In this document: in pieces, positions 42,423-50,931 of the stretch
How positions within the stretch are numbered: position 1 is the first letter of the stretch
How the letters are laid out: the number at the start of each line of letters is the position of its first letter
Assembly (NCBI GenBank): GCA_965249205.1
Contig: CBDFLL010000004.1
Location: forward strand, 956,242-1,020,241
From: JAQBVV01 sp965249205
GTDB lineage: Bacteria > Acidobacteriota > Vicinamibacteria > Vicinamibacterales > UBA2999
Reading direction: 5' to 3'
DNA length: 64,000 nucleotides
Made by a program: the position numbers and the translations under genes
Notes under the pieces: model-generated
What the model was told of the DNA's origin: nothing
Databases searched by the model: none
What the model saw: the letters and a program-made list of their open reading frames with translations, nothing else

Positions 42423-45338
42423 ATGAGAGCGAGCATGCTCAGAGGGTTAGTCGTACTGGGTGTGATTCTGGCGCTGCCCTTGGCCGGGTACGCACAGGAA
42501 CAGTCCGTTCGAGGCACGGCGACTGATACCACGGGCGGCGTGCTGCCCGGGGTGACGGTCGTGGCTCAGAACGACGCCACAGGGAACGTCTTTGTGGGCT
42601 TCAGCGACGGGACCGGTGTCTTTAACATTCCGGTGCTCATCGGGACCTACACGCTGACATCCGAGCTCCCGGGCTTCCAGACCGTGGTCACGACCGACGT
42701 GCAGGTGCTGGTGGGGCAAATCTCCAACGTCGCTGTCTCGATGGGCATCTCGACGCTGGAAGAGACGATAACGGTGTCCGGCGAGGCGCCGCTCCTCGAT
42801 ACCACGACCTCGGCTTTGAGCGGCAACATCGACGCGCGGCAGATGGAAGAGTTGCCGGTCAACGGCCGCAACTGGATGGACCTGTCGCTGCTGGCGCCGG
42901 GGAGCCGGCAGAACGAAGCGAGCGAGGTGCCGCAAAATCGCCAGGGGTACTTCCAGGTCGTGGTCGACGGGCAGCAGGTCACGCAGATGATCTGCTGCGC
43001 GTCGCAGCAGCCCCGCTTCAGCAAGGATGCGATCGCGGAGTTCGAGCTGGTCACCAACCGGTTTGACGCCACCCAGGGCCGGTCGGCCGGCATGATCGTG
43101 AACGCGGTGACCAAGTCGGGGACCAACAGCTTCGCGGGCACGTTGTCGGGCTACTTCCGGGATGACAACTTCATCGCGAAGGACTTCATCCAGGATCGCG
43201 TGCTGCCCTACTCGAACACGCAGGTGGCCACCACCCTGGGCGGGCCGCTCGTGCAGGACCGCGTCCACTTCTTCGTCAACTACGAGTACGAGCGCGAGCC
43301 GTCGACGGTGACGTTCAATAGCCCGTTTCCAGGCTTCAACATCGACCTGGGGGCCACCCGCACGGAGCACAAGGGCGGCGGCCGGCTGGACGTGCAGTTT
43401 ACGAATGCGCAGCGGGCGTCGGTGCGCTACGCGAACTACTACCAGAATATTCCGAACAACAACACGGGGGGCAGCCGCCGGCACCCGTCGACCCAGCGGA
43501 ACGTACTACGCTACAGTGACCAGTTCCTGGGCTCGTACACCGCGGTCATTGGCAATTCCGCGGTGAACGAGTTCAAGGCGGGCATGGTCATCTACGACTG
43601 GACGCTGGACACCGACGTCAACTTTGGGGGCGGGGCCTTCCCGGGCGCCAAGGTCCGCGATGGCGGGGCGAAGCGTATCAGTTTCCGCGACTATGACCTC
43701 GGGACCGCAACCAACACGCCGCAGGAACTGAGCCAGGACATGCTCTCGTTCCGGAATGACTTCTCGATGTCGTACGAAGCCATGGGACGTCACGACCTGA
43801 AGGTGGGCGGCGAGTACATGTACAACAAGGTCTTTATTGATTGGTGCAACCGCTGCAACGGGTGGTTCCGAATGAGTGGGAACATCCCGGCCAACGCCGA
43901 GGAGATCTTCCCGGTCTGGAACGACGCGTCGACCTGGGACTATAGTGCCTTGAACGCTCTCGGGATCAGGCAGTACTTCGAGGGGGTTGGGGACTTCAGC
44001 TACGGTACGGACCGGCACATGTCGAGCTACTGGCTGCAGGACGACTGGCAGGTCAGCAACCGCGTCACCCTCAACATCGGACTGCGCTACGACGTCGACA
44101 TCGGCGTGCAGGGCGAGAAGGTCCAGATCCTGCCGTGGCTGTCGGGCAATCGCTCGTCGGATATGAACAACTTCGGCCCCCGAGTCGGGACGGCCATCAG
44201 GCTGGATGACCAGACGGTGCTGCGCGGCGGGTACGGGTTGTACTTCACCCAGCTGGAAAACGACGGCGCGCATCAGCCGCAGCTCTTCACGCAGATCATT
44301 CAAAGTGAGCTGAGGCCTGACGGCCGGGCTGACTTCGCGGAAAACCCGTGGGACGGGCCCGTCCCGAACTACGATGTCGCGTTCGAGAATCTCTGCGAAG
44401 GCAACGGGCTACGGGATGGGTGCATCACTCGGAGCATCACCACTGAGATCCCCTCGCCGGACCACGCGATCTCCTACAGCCATCAGGCCTCGGTGGGGAT
44501 CCAGCGGCAAATCGGCGACACGATGTCGTACGAGACGAACTACGTCTACACCGGCGGGCGCAAAGAGGAAGACCGCTACAACGTCAATCTGAACTGGGAC
44601 GCTGCCACCGGGATCAACATTCCCTTCGGCGACCAGAGGCGCTACCAAGATTGGGGCGCGGTCGAGATGGAATTCATGGGCGGGTTCTCGAACTACCACG
44701 GCTGGGAGAACGCCTTCACCAAGCGCTTCAGCGACAACTGGCAGCTTTCGGTGACCTACACCCTGGCGTATTTCAGGGATTCAATCGCCGACCCGCGCAA
44801 CGTCATCCTCACTGACTACGTCGAAGGGGCAGCCCCCTCGTTCACGGGCTCGATCCGTGAAGAGGCGTACCCCTTCTCGCCCCCGGCCGACCTCGGGGAG
44901 GATTACACGCTGGCCGAGGACGACCAGCGCCACCGTGCGGTGCTCAACGCCATTTGGGATGTCGGAATGGGCTTCCAGATCAGCGGGCTGTATTTCTACG
45001 GTTCGGGCATGCGGTTTGACACCGACTGGGGGAGCGACCTCCGCGACGTAGGCGAGGGCGGGTATGACCGCCTCCATCCGGACGGCTCGATTCTGCCGCG
45101 CAATAACTTTACCGGCGACCCGATCCACCGCCTGGACCTGCGGCTCCGGCAGCGGGTTCCCATGGGTGGCGGCGTGACCCTCGACGGCTTGTTCGAGGTG
45201 TTCAACGCGTTCAACCACGAGAACTACGGCTCCTACAACACGCGGGTGAGCAGCTCCCAGTTCGGGACGCCGTCGTTTAATCGCAACACCGTGTATCTGC
45301 CGCGGATGGCGCAGTTCGGATTCCGACTCGGGTTCTAA
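42423..45338 (+). CDS. TonB-dependent receptor, Oar-like, with carboxypeptidase-regulatory domain
   Basis: 971 aa. A signal peptide (LVVLGVILALPLAGYAQ) is followed by a carboxypeptidase-regulatory beta sandwich (residues 25-105: GTATDTTGGVLPGVTVVAQN), a plug (LDTTTSALSGNIDARQMEEL; PVNGRNWMDLSLLAPGSRQ) and a long beta-barrel with alternating aromatic strands, ending MAQFGFRLGF with the terminal Phe needed for BAM insertion. Such proteins import large ligands or glycans through the outer membrane; the ligand is unknown. A Rho-independent terminator follows. Confidence 0.93.
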   Translation: MRASMLRGLVVLGVILALPLAGYAQEQSVRGTATDTTGGVLPGVTVVAQNDATGNVFVGFSDGTGVFNIPVLIGTYTLTSELPGFQTVVTTDVQVLVGQISNVAVSMGISTLEETITVSGEAPLLDTTTSALSGNIDARQMEELPVNGRNWMDLSLLAPGSRQNEASEVPQNRQGYFQVVVDGQQVTQMICCASQQPRFSKDAIAEFELVTNRFDATQGRSAGMIVNAVTKSGTNSFAGTLSGYFRDDNFIAKDFIQDRVLPYSNTQVATTLGGPLVQDRVHFFVNYEYEREPSTVTFNSPFPGFNIDLGATRTEHKGGGRLDVQFTNAQRASVRYANYYQNIPNNNTGGSRRHPSTQRNVLRYSDQFLGSYTAVIGNSAVNEFKAGMVIYDWTLDTDVNFGGGAFPGAKVRDGGAKRISFRDYDLGTATNTPQELSQDMLSFRNDFSMSYEAMGRHDLKVGGEYMYNKVFIDWCNRCNGWFRMSGNIPANAEEIFPVWNDASTWDYSALNALGIRQYFEGVGDFSYGTDRHMSSYWLQDDWQVSNRVTLNIGLRYDVDIGVQGEKVQILPWLSGNRSSDMNNFGPRVGTAIRLDDQTVLRGGYGLYFTQLENDGAHQPQLFTQIIQSELRPDGRADFAENPWDGPVPNYDVAFENLCEGNGLRDGCITRSITTEIPSPDHAISYSHQASVGIQRQIGDTMSYETNYVYTGGRKEEDRYNVNLNWDAATGINIPFGDQRRYQDWGAVEMEFMGGFSNYHGWENAFTKRFSDNWQLSVTYTLAYFRDSIADPRNVILTDYVEGAAPSFTGSIREEAYPFSPPADLGEDYTLAEDDQRHRAVLNAIWDVGMGFQISGLYFYGSGMRFDTDWGSDLRDVGEGGYDRLHPDGSILPRNNFTGDPIHRLDLRLRQRVPMGGGVTLDGLFEVFNAFNHENYGSYNTRVSSSQFGTPSFNRNTVYLPRMAQFGFRLGF

Positions 45339-45391
45339 GCGGCGTTTGGTAGCTGCACAACTTCGGTGAGGCCGCAAGGTCTCGGGCTGAG

Positions 45392-45417
45392 GGGCCGGGC
45401 GTGAAGCCCGGCCCTTT
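45392..45417 (+). terminator. Rho-independent terminator of the TonB receptor gene
   Basis: Stem GGGCCGGGC (45392-45400), loop GTGAA, stem GCCCGGCCC (45406-45414), then TTT. It lies 54 bp after the receptor stop. Confidence 0.8.
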
Positions 45418-45482
45418 GGCTTTCTGGGCAACGCCCCGTCGCCCGTCGATGCCGGTGACTGTTCGTCTCCTTTTGTCGGAGC

Positions 45483-46037
45483 TTATCGGAGGATAGCCTG
45501 GGTGAGGTCGGCACCGATCAGGTCCGCGACCTCATACTTCGCCGCGCGCAGGTCCGACTCAACGAGCTGAGCGCCGGTGAAATCGGTCCCCGTCAGGTCC
45601 GCATCCCAGAACGCGACACGCTTCAAGTCGGCCCCGTTGAGCGAGGCGAATCTCAGGTCCGCACCTTGGAACACTCCACCACGTAGCGTCACCGAGCGTA
45701 GACTCGCGCGCTGCAAGTTGGCGCCACGAAGGTTCGCGAAATCCATTCGGGCTCCGTCCATGCAGGCGCCCGTGAGGTTGCATCTTTCGAGGCGGCAGCG
45801 CCGGAGGTCGGCGCCGTCCAGCCTAGCGTTCTCGAGATTTCCCCAGGCGATATTGGCTTCGAAGAGGATGGCCCCACGGAGATCCGCCCCGGCCAGATTC
45901 AAGCCCTGAAGGTCCGCGCCAGTCAGCGTGACCGGTTCGGCGGGATGGGCGGTCCGGTACTGGTTGAAGGCCTCGGCCGATTGGACGAGCAGGGCCCGCC
46001 ACGCGACCGAGGGATCTGAGTCGGGGGCGAACGCCAT
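45483..46037 (-). CDS. Pentapeptide-repeat protein
   Basis: 184 aa. After a 35-residue helical start (WRALLVQSAEAFNQYRTAHP) the sequence is a continuous run of A(D/N)LxG-type pentapeptides (ADLQGLNLAGADLRGAILFE and on to the end), about 27 units forming a right-handed quadrilateral beta helix. No signal peptide. Some members mimic DNA and protect gyrase; most are unassigned. It is convergent with the receptor gene. Confidence 0.88.
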   Translation of the reverse strand: MAFAPDSDPSVAWRALLVQSAEAFNQYRTAHPAEPVTLTGADLQGLNLAGADLRGAILFEANIAWGNLENARLDGADLRRCRLERCNLTGACMDGARMDFANLRGANLQRASLRSVTLRGGVFQGADLRFASLNGADLKRVAFWDADLTGTDFTGAQLVESDLRAAKYEVADLIGADLTQAILR

Positions 46038-46066
46038 TTTGTAATTCTCGGCGTCGCCCGTACCCC

Positions 46067-46924
46067 TCAGGCCAGGGACAGCAGCGCCCGTTTGACCACG
46101 GCCTGCGTTAACGGAACCTTGTAACCGTTCTTCGCCAGCGGACGAGCGCCCTCGACGGCAGCCTCACCGGCGGCGGCTGCAGCGGCCTCGTTCAGGGCTT
46201 GTCCTCTCAACGCGGCCTCGGCACTCGTTGCCCTGTACGGGATGGGCGCCACTCCCCCGAGGACGATGCTGGCATTCTCCACGACGCCATCCCTCAGCGT
46301 CACCATGGCCGCGACGCTACAGAGGGCGAAGTCCCAGATTTCTCGCACCATCTCTTTGACATAGATGGCCTTCGACCCGGCTGGGGCGTTCGGCACCTCG
46401 ATGTCAGTGAGAATCTCGTCAGGTAACAGGATGTTTTCCCGGCGGACGTTCTCGCGCGGAGTGACGAAGAAGTTTTCCATCGCCACGGTTCGCGCGCCCG
46501 TTGCTCCCGTAATCCGAGCCGTCGCTCCCAGGGCCACCAGGGCCGGCGCGATGTCCGACGGGTGGACAATGAACGACGGTCCGCCCAGCAGGATCGCGTG
46601 AAATTCGTTTTCTCCTGCCGCAGCGTAACAGCGGTCACCACCGCGCTTGAGACACGGATAGTTGTTTCGAAAGTACCAGCACCTGGGGCGCTGACAGAGG
46701 TTGCCCCCGAGCGTTGCCATGTTTCGGAGTTGCGGTGTGCCGACGTGCTCTGCAGCCATCGCCACGAGCGGCGCCTGCTGCCGGACCGCTGGGCTGTCCA
46801 CGAGCTCGACAAGCAGCGTTCCGGCGCCGATGCGAAGTCCCGTGTTCAGCGGTCGGATGCCTTGCAGCTCGCGCAGGTGCTTGATGTGCACCAGGCGCTC
46901 CGGCGCGAGCATGTCATCCTTCAT
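46067..46924 (-). CDS. FAD-binding (CoxM/XdhB) subunit of a molybdenum hydroxylase, N-terminus displaced
   Basis: 285 aa from the first ATG, but homology continues upstream in the same frame to about 47010 (EHGQVALLAGGTDLL, the FAD-binding signature) without a proper start, so the gene is probably 5'-broken by the rearrangement. The FAD domain has TPQLRNMATLGGNLCQRPRC and the Fe-S/FAD linker; VPNAPAGSKAIYVKEM opens the C-terminal CO-dehydrogenase-flavoprotein domain. It belongs to a xanthine-dehydrogenase-like three-subunit enzyme whose other parts lie scrambled to the right. Confidence 0.75.
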   Translation of the reverse strand: MKDDMLAPERLVHIKHLRELQGIRPLNTGLRIGAGTLLVELVDSPAVRQQAPLVAMAAEHVGTPQLRNMATLGGNLCQRPRCWYFRNNYPCLKRGGDRCYAAAGENEFHAILLGGPSFIVHPSDIAPALVALGATARITGATGARTVAMENFFVTPRENVRRENILLPDEILTDIEVPNAPAGSKAIYVKEMVREIWDFALCSVAAMVTLRDGVVENASIVLGGVAPIPYRATSAEAALRGQALNEAAAAAAGEAAVEGARPLAKNGYKVPLTQAVVKRALLSLA

Positions 46925-47052
46925 CTCCCCGAGCAGATCGGTGCCGCCAGCGAGCAGGGCAACCTGGCCATGCTCCTGAGCAAGTTGCGTACGTGCGTCC
47001 CTCAGGGTCGCCGGCCACTGGCCAACGAGGTGCCGAGAATCTCAGCGACGAT

Positions 47053-47160
47053 CATCGGCATCGTGGTGCGACTGGCGCGCCGGGCGCGCCGACCCGTGAA
47101 GCTCCAGTACTCGCGGGAAGAGGAGATCCTGGATTCCAATACCCGCTTCGATCGGCACCC
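47053..47160 (+). pseudogene. Internal fragment of the molybdopterin-binding large subunit (plus strand)
   Basis: The plus frame reads IVVRLARRARRPVKLQYSRE then EEILDSNTRFD, the segment that follows the GGGFGTK motif in CoxL/XdhA proteins. The natural upstream part is at 47734-48510; here it is isolated between two minus-strand pieces. Confidence 0.7.
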
Positions 47161-47164
47161 GGCG

Positions 47165-47458
47165 ACGGGCTGCGGCGCTCCCACCCGATGCGCTGGGCAC
47201 CCTCCTCGATGCAGCGGTCCATCGCGTGACTCACGAGTCGACCGTCCTCCGCGCCCCCACCACGTGGAACCGGATCGCCAGTGCGCTTGATGTTCTTCAG
47301 ACGGAAGGCCACCGGATCCCACCCCATCTCGTGGGCGACCTCGTCCATCAGAGATTCCAGACCGAACGCCTCCTGCGGATCGCCAACGCCGCGTGTCGGT
47401 CCGGTGTTGGGGATGTTGGTGTGGACCCTGAACTGCTCCGTCTTGAGGTGCGGGATGT
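47165..47458 (-). pseudogene. Internal fragment of the molybdopterin-binding large subunit (minus strand)
   Basis: The minus frame reads HLKTEQFRVHTNIPNTGPTR, GVGDPQEAFGLESLMDEVAH and EMGWDPVAFRLKNIK, ending CIEEGAQRIGWERR. In CoxL/XdhA this lies after the fragment found at 47053-47160, but it is in the opposite orientation here. Homology ends where coxS-like sequence begins on the other strand. Confidence 0.7.
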
Positions 47459-47459
47459 T

Positions 47460-47717
47460 GAGGTGCAGACCATCGAAGGGCTCGCGCAGGGTGACGCCCT
47501 GCACCCGATCCAGCAGGCGTTCGTCGAGCACAGCGGCTTTCAGTGCGGCTTCTGTACACCTGGCCAAGTAATGTCCACCAAGGCCCTTCTCGATCGCCTG
47601 CCGAACCCCACCCAGGAACAGGCGCGGCAGGCGCTCAGCGGGAACCTGTGCCGATGTGCCGCCTACAAGCGAATCCTCGAGTCGGTGATGGCGGCGTCGC
47701 GCCTCATGCAGGCGTAA
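47460..47717 (+). pseudogene. C-terminal fragment of the 2Fe-2S (CoxS/XdhC-like) small subunit
   Basis: The plus frame from VQTIEGLAQGDALHPIQQAF through HSGFQCGFCTPGQVMSTKAL to GNLCRCAAYKRILESVMAA contains the second 2Fe-2S cluster motif (CxxC...CxC) and the natural stop. The N-terminal plant-type ferredoxin domain is missing; the open frame upstream is antisense to the large-subunit fragment. Confidence 0.75.
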
Positions 47718-47733
47718 GCAGGAGTGAGTACCT

Positions 47734-48510
47734 ATGGCTCAGCAGTCGAATACGGTCGGTGAGCCGCTACGAGTCGTTGGCACGCGAACCCCGAACCTCG
47801 ACGCCGTCGAACGGGTGACGGGCCAGGCCAAGTTCACCGGTGATCTCGAGCTGCCAGGCATGCTCGTGGCCCGTGTGCTCCGCAGCCCGCATACGCATGC
47901 CCGCATCATTCGGATCGACACCAGCCAGGCAGAGGCGATGCAGGGCGTCAGGACGGTGGTGACCTACCGGGACGCCCCGAAGCTCCCGTTGTGGGCACAT
48001 CGAAACTACGTCCTGAACGAACAGGTGCGTTTCAAAGGTGAGGCGGTCGCGGGAATCGCGGCGGTAGACGCCGAGACGGCCGACGAGGCCCTCAAGTTGA
48101 TTACGGTCGAATACGAGGTCCTTCCTTTCGTCCTCGATCCTGAAGAGGCCCTGCAGCCGACGGCGCCCCAGCTGTTCCCGGACGGCAACCTCTCAGGCGA
48201 GCCGCGCGTCTTGACGCGCGGCAACGTCGAGCAGGGACTCGCCGAGTCTGACCTGGTCATCGAGCGCACCTACCACTGTCCGACCAGCTGGAGCGGAGGC
48301 ATGGAGCCGCGCGCCAACCTCGCGACGTGGGAAGGCGATCGCCTCACGCTCTGGGCGTCAACGCAATCACCCGGCCGGGTTGCCAACGCACTCGCGGCGC
48401 AGTTCGATCTCCCCGAACACAAGGTCCGCGTCATCGCGACCTATATCGGCGGCGGCTTCGGGACCAAGAGCGCCAACCACATCGATGAGACGCTGAAACA
48501 GATCGTGTGA
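47734..48510 (+). pseudogene. N-terminal third of the molybdopterin-binding large subunit (CoxL/XdhA-like)
   Basis: 258 aa starting MAQQSNTVGEPLRVVGTRTP with a natural start 16 bp after the coxS-like stop. It has the large-subunit N-terminal domain (DAVERVTGQAKFTGDLELPG; RSPHTHARIIRIDTS) and stops shortly after YIGGGFGTKSANHIDE. Full subunits are about 750 aa, so roughly two-thirds is missing here; parts of it appear at 47053-47458. Confidence 0.8.
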
Positions 48511-48851
48511 TGTTATCTCGGTCGTCATCCGCCACGATGCACCCCCTCCTGCAGCGAACGGGTGAAAAGGTTCCGGTCAGCCACTCTTCTTCTGAAGCGG
48601 CTCGCCCAGTCTAGGCGATTGCCCATGTCCTAAACAACCTCCGCGTATCGCGCCATGGTAAATGTTACCGGAGGATAAGGTCGTCGCGCCGTGTGACCGA
48701 AGCGGATGTGATTATAGATCATAGGAAACATTAGCGGGGTCCGAAGTTAACGGAAGTCCCGATTATGCGACCCTGGCCCCGTTGACCGCGCTCGTTGTCG
48801 TCGATGGCTGGACAGGCACAGCCACCGTCGTGTTCGACGTGCTGCTCTCGG
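48511..48851. other. Non-coding debris region
   Basis: 341 bp between the broken large-subunit gene and the transposase scrap. No convincing ORF; locally AT-richer (about 48650-48740). Possibly the former flank of lost insertion sequences. Confidence 0.4.
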
Positions 48852-48956
48852 TCAGAGTTTCTTCCACCCGCGCGTGCCACGGCCTCCATGTTTCGCCGCC
48901 GCCCATTCACCCTCGCCGACGATCGACAGGCCCGTGCTGTCGATGATGAGCTGAAG
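48852..48956 (-). pseudogene. IS5-family transposase fragment
   Basis: Minus frame LQLIIDSTGLSIVGEGEWAA then AKHGGRGTRGWKKL and stop. This is the IDSTG...GEGEW..KHG....WKKLH catalytic block of IS5-group DDE transposases (the first Asp is in IDST). About 34 codons remain; no ends found. Confidence 0.75.
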
Positions 48957-48980
48957 GCCGGCGCGCCTGGGAACGCCCCA

Positions 48981-49172
48981 CAGCGGAAGGTCGAGGTGTT
49001 GCAGCGGATTCCGCTCGGCGACCGCGTGTCGCTCGATGGGATCGCGGAGGTGTTCAATCTGTTCAACTCGCCGAACTGGACAGTCGAAACCCAGGAAAGC
49101 AGAAGGGATTTTGGAGAGAGGGTTGCGGGTCAGAATCGCACGGCGCAGCTGGGCTTCCGACTGACGTTCTAG
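48981..49172 (+). pseudogene. C-terminal fragment of a TonB-dependent receptor
   Basis: The plus frame QRKVEVLQRIPLGDRVSLDG, IAEVFNLFNSPNWTVETQES and the ending TAQLGFRLTF matches the last barrel strands of Oar-like receptors such as that at 42423-45338 (compare LDLRLRQRVPMGGGVTLDGL). The upstream 900 residues are absent. Confidence 0.75.
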
Positions 49173-49226
49173 CCACGGCCCAACTTCGCTGGTTGGCGGC
49201 TAGCCTCTCACGACGCCGCTCAGAGG

Positions 49227-49249
49227 CCGGGCGGGTGGATTCCGCCCGG
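49227..49249 (+). terminator. Terminator-like hairpin after the receptor fragment
   Basis: CCGGGCGG (49227-49234), loop GTGGATT, CCGCCCGG (49242-49249). No T run follows, so it is weaker than the related hairpin at 45392. Confidence 0.4.
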
Positions 49250-49369
49250 GCCGTCTGTTGCCGAGGAGCGGTCGTTACGGATGCGGCGTATCATCAGACG
49301 GCCGGCACGGCGGTACTGCGGCACTTGGGAGAACCCGCTTTCATCAACCTGTCTTGGGGGAGACGACAC

Positions 49370-49909
49370 ATGTCACGACCATTGGATCGCAGAGAAGTCC
49401 TCAAGAGGTTTGCTTGGGGGAGCGCCGCCGTCGGAGCGGGCGGTGCCATCACCTCCATCATGCCGACGTGGGCGCAGGCGGCCGCACTGCAGGGCGCCGT
49501 ACCACGGGCGGGGGCGCCGCGGATCAGTTTTGTCCGCGCGCCGCTCGCCAACGGCATCGTCGTGCATGCGGGCTCAACGTCGATGGAGCTCTACCATGAA
49601 CACCCGCACATCGAGACACAGGAGCTTGTGCAGCCGGACGACATTCGGCTGCAGACACGACTCCTCATGCGCAATCACAAGGAAATCCTCGATTGGATGG
49701 GCTTGGGTTGGAGCAACGTCGTCAAGGTGACGCGCTACCAGAAGCGCATGGACGAATCGAGGCAGATCGACGAGGTCCTGGCCAGCTATTTCAAGGACTG
49801 GTGGCCAGCCATGACGACGTTCGAGATCAATGGTCTGTCATCGCCGCAGGCTCGGTTGGAAATCGACCTATGGATCGTCCCTAACGAGACCAGAGCAGTG
49901 GCCGGGTAG
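49370..49909 (+). CDS. RidA/YjgF-family protein with Tat signal
   Basis: 179 aa from MSRPLDRREVLKRFAWGSAA with GGGGGA upstream. The leader DRREVLKRF followed by a Gly/Ala stretch (SAAVGAGGAITSIMPTWAQA) is a twin-arginine-like signal (RR at 7-8), so it is exported folded. The mature part is a RidA trimer domain (PLANGIVVHAGSTSMELYHE; DDIRLQTRLLMRNHKEILDW; GWSNVVKVTRYQKRMDESRQ). RidA deaminates reactive enamines in the cytoplasm; exported forms are unexplained. Its Arg and C-terminal motif are diverged. Confidence 0.8.
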   Translation: MSRPLDRREVLKRFAWGSAAVGAGGAITSIMPTWAQAAALQGAVPRAGAPRISFVRAPLANGIVVHAGSTSMELYHEHPHIETQELVQPDDIRLQTRLLMRNHKEILDWMGLGWSNVVKVTRYQKRMDESRQIDEVLASYFKDWWPAMTTFEINGLSSPQARLEIDLWIVPNETRAVAG

Positions 49910-49938
49910 CACCCGCTTCACGAGAAAGGTGACAGGCT

Positions 49939-50787
49939 ATGGCACAGGCAACTCCCGGAATCATTAGTGGAATCGACCCCATCTTTCCTCGGCCGGAAGT
50001 GACCGGCCGCACGGCGTTCTCGCCCGGGATCAGGATCAGCAGCGACATGGACCTGGTGTACTTCTCAGGGATCAGCGCCTATCCGCCCGACGTCGATCCG
50101 TGGAGTCCCGGCAGTTTCAGACTGCCCGAAGATGGCGCGGCGCTAAGCCAGATGGCAACCGACAATCTCGATAGAGTGCTGAAGGCCGCCGGTATTGGCT
50201 GGCAGCACATCGTCCAGATCGTCAGATACGCCGCCCCAGGGGGCGGTGCGATTAACTTCAACGAAAGGATGGGCGACTGGCGCCCTTGTAGCACCAGCCT
50301 GCGAGTGACCGATACCGGCGTTCCCGGCGTCAACATTGTGTACCAGATCACCGCGGTCGCGCCGCGCAAGGCACAGACCCTTACAGGAGTCGTTCCCGGA
50401 GTCGAGCCCATCCTTGCTCGGCCGGGGCTGGCATTCGCTCCCGCTATCAGGGTGAGCGGCATCCTGGATCTGGTGTACTTCTCGGGGATCACCGCCTATC
50501 CGCCCGACGTCGATCCGTGGAATGCCGGCAGTTTCAGCCTACCCGAGGAGATTGATACGCAGGACAGGATGCTGACCGACCAGATCGAGAGCATGCTGCA
50601 GGCTGCCGGCATTAGCTGGCAGCACATCATCCTCATCACCCGCATTGGCGAACCGGGCGACGGCACTTACATGCGGGAAAAGTTGGGTGACTGGCGTCCG
50701 TGCGGTACCACCCGGGCGATCAGTACTGGCGTTCCCGGCGCCAAGGTGCTCTACGAAGTAACCGCGGTCGCGCCACGCGGGGCGTAG
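49939..50787 (+). CDS. Tandem double-RidA-domain protein
   Basis: 282 aa in two homologous halves of about 140. Half one has MDLVYFSGISAYPPDVDPWS and GIGWQHIVQIVRYAAP; half two repeats LDLVYFSGITAYPPDVDPWN and GISWQHIILITRIGEP; both end in a VLYEVTAVAPR-type strand (TGVPGVNIVYQITAVAPR and its partner). It arose by internal duplication and probably assembles as a pseudo-hexamer-like ring from three chains. No signal peptide. It lies 29 bp after the Tat-RidA gene, evidently co-transcribed. Confidence 0.82.
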   Translation: MAQATPGIISGIDPIFPRPEVTGRTAFSPGIRISSDMDLVYFSGISAYPPDVDPWSPGSFRLPEDGAALSQMATDNLDRVLKAAGIGWQHIVQIVRYAAPGGGAINFNERMGDWRPCSTSLRVTDTGVPGVNIVYQITAVAPRKAQTLTGVVPGVEPILARPGLAFAPAIRVSGILDLVYFSGITAYPPDVDPWNAGSFSLPEEIDTQDRMLTDQIESMLQAAGISWQHIILITRIGEPGDGTYMREKLGDWRPCGTTRAISTGVPGAKVLYEVTAVAPRGA

Positions 50788-50931
50788 CGACGGCACGGCC
50801 GCCGAAGGCCACACGGGTGCCATCGGGTGTCCACGTGGGGGTTCGGCCTCGCCACGATGGAGCAGAAAGTCTTGTTGGCCGGACGGCAGACCGGGTCGTT
50901 CTCTGTCGGGGAGGGCCAGGTCGCGTAAGCC

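Noticed and set aside
43506..44303. 265-codon minus-strand ORF inside the TonB receptor gene
   Set aside because: Antisense shadow of the receptor barrel; no independent support.
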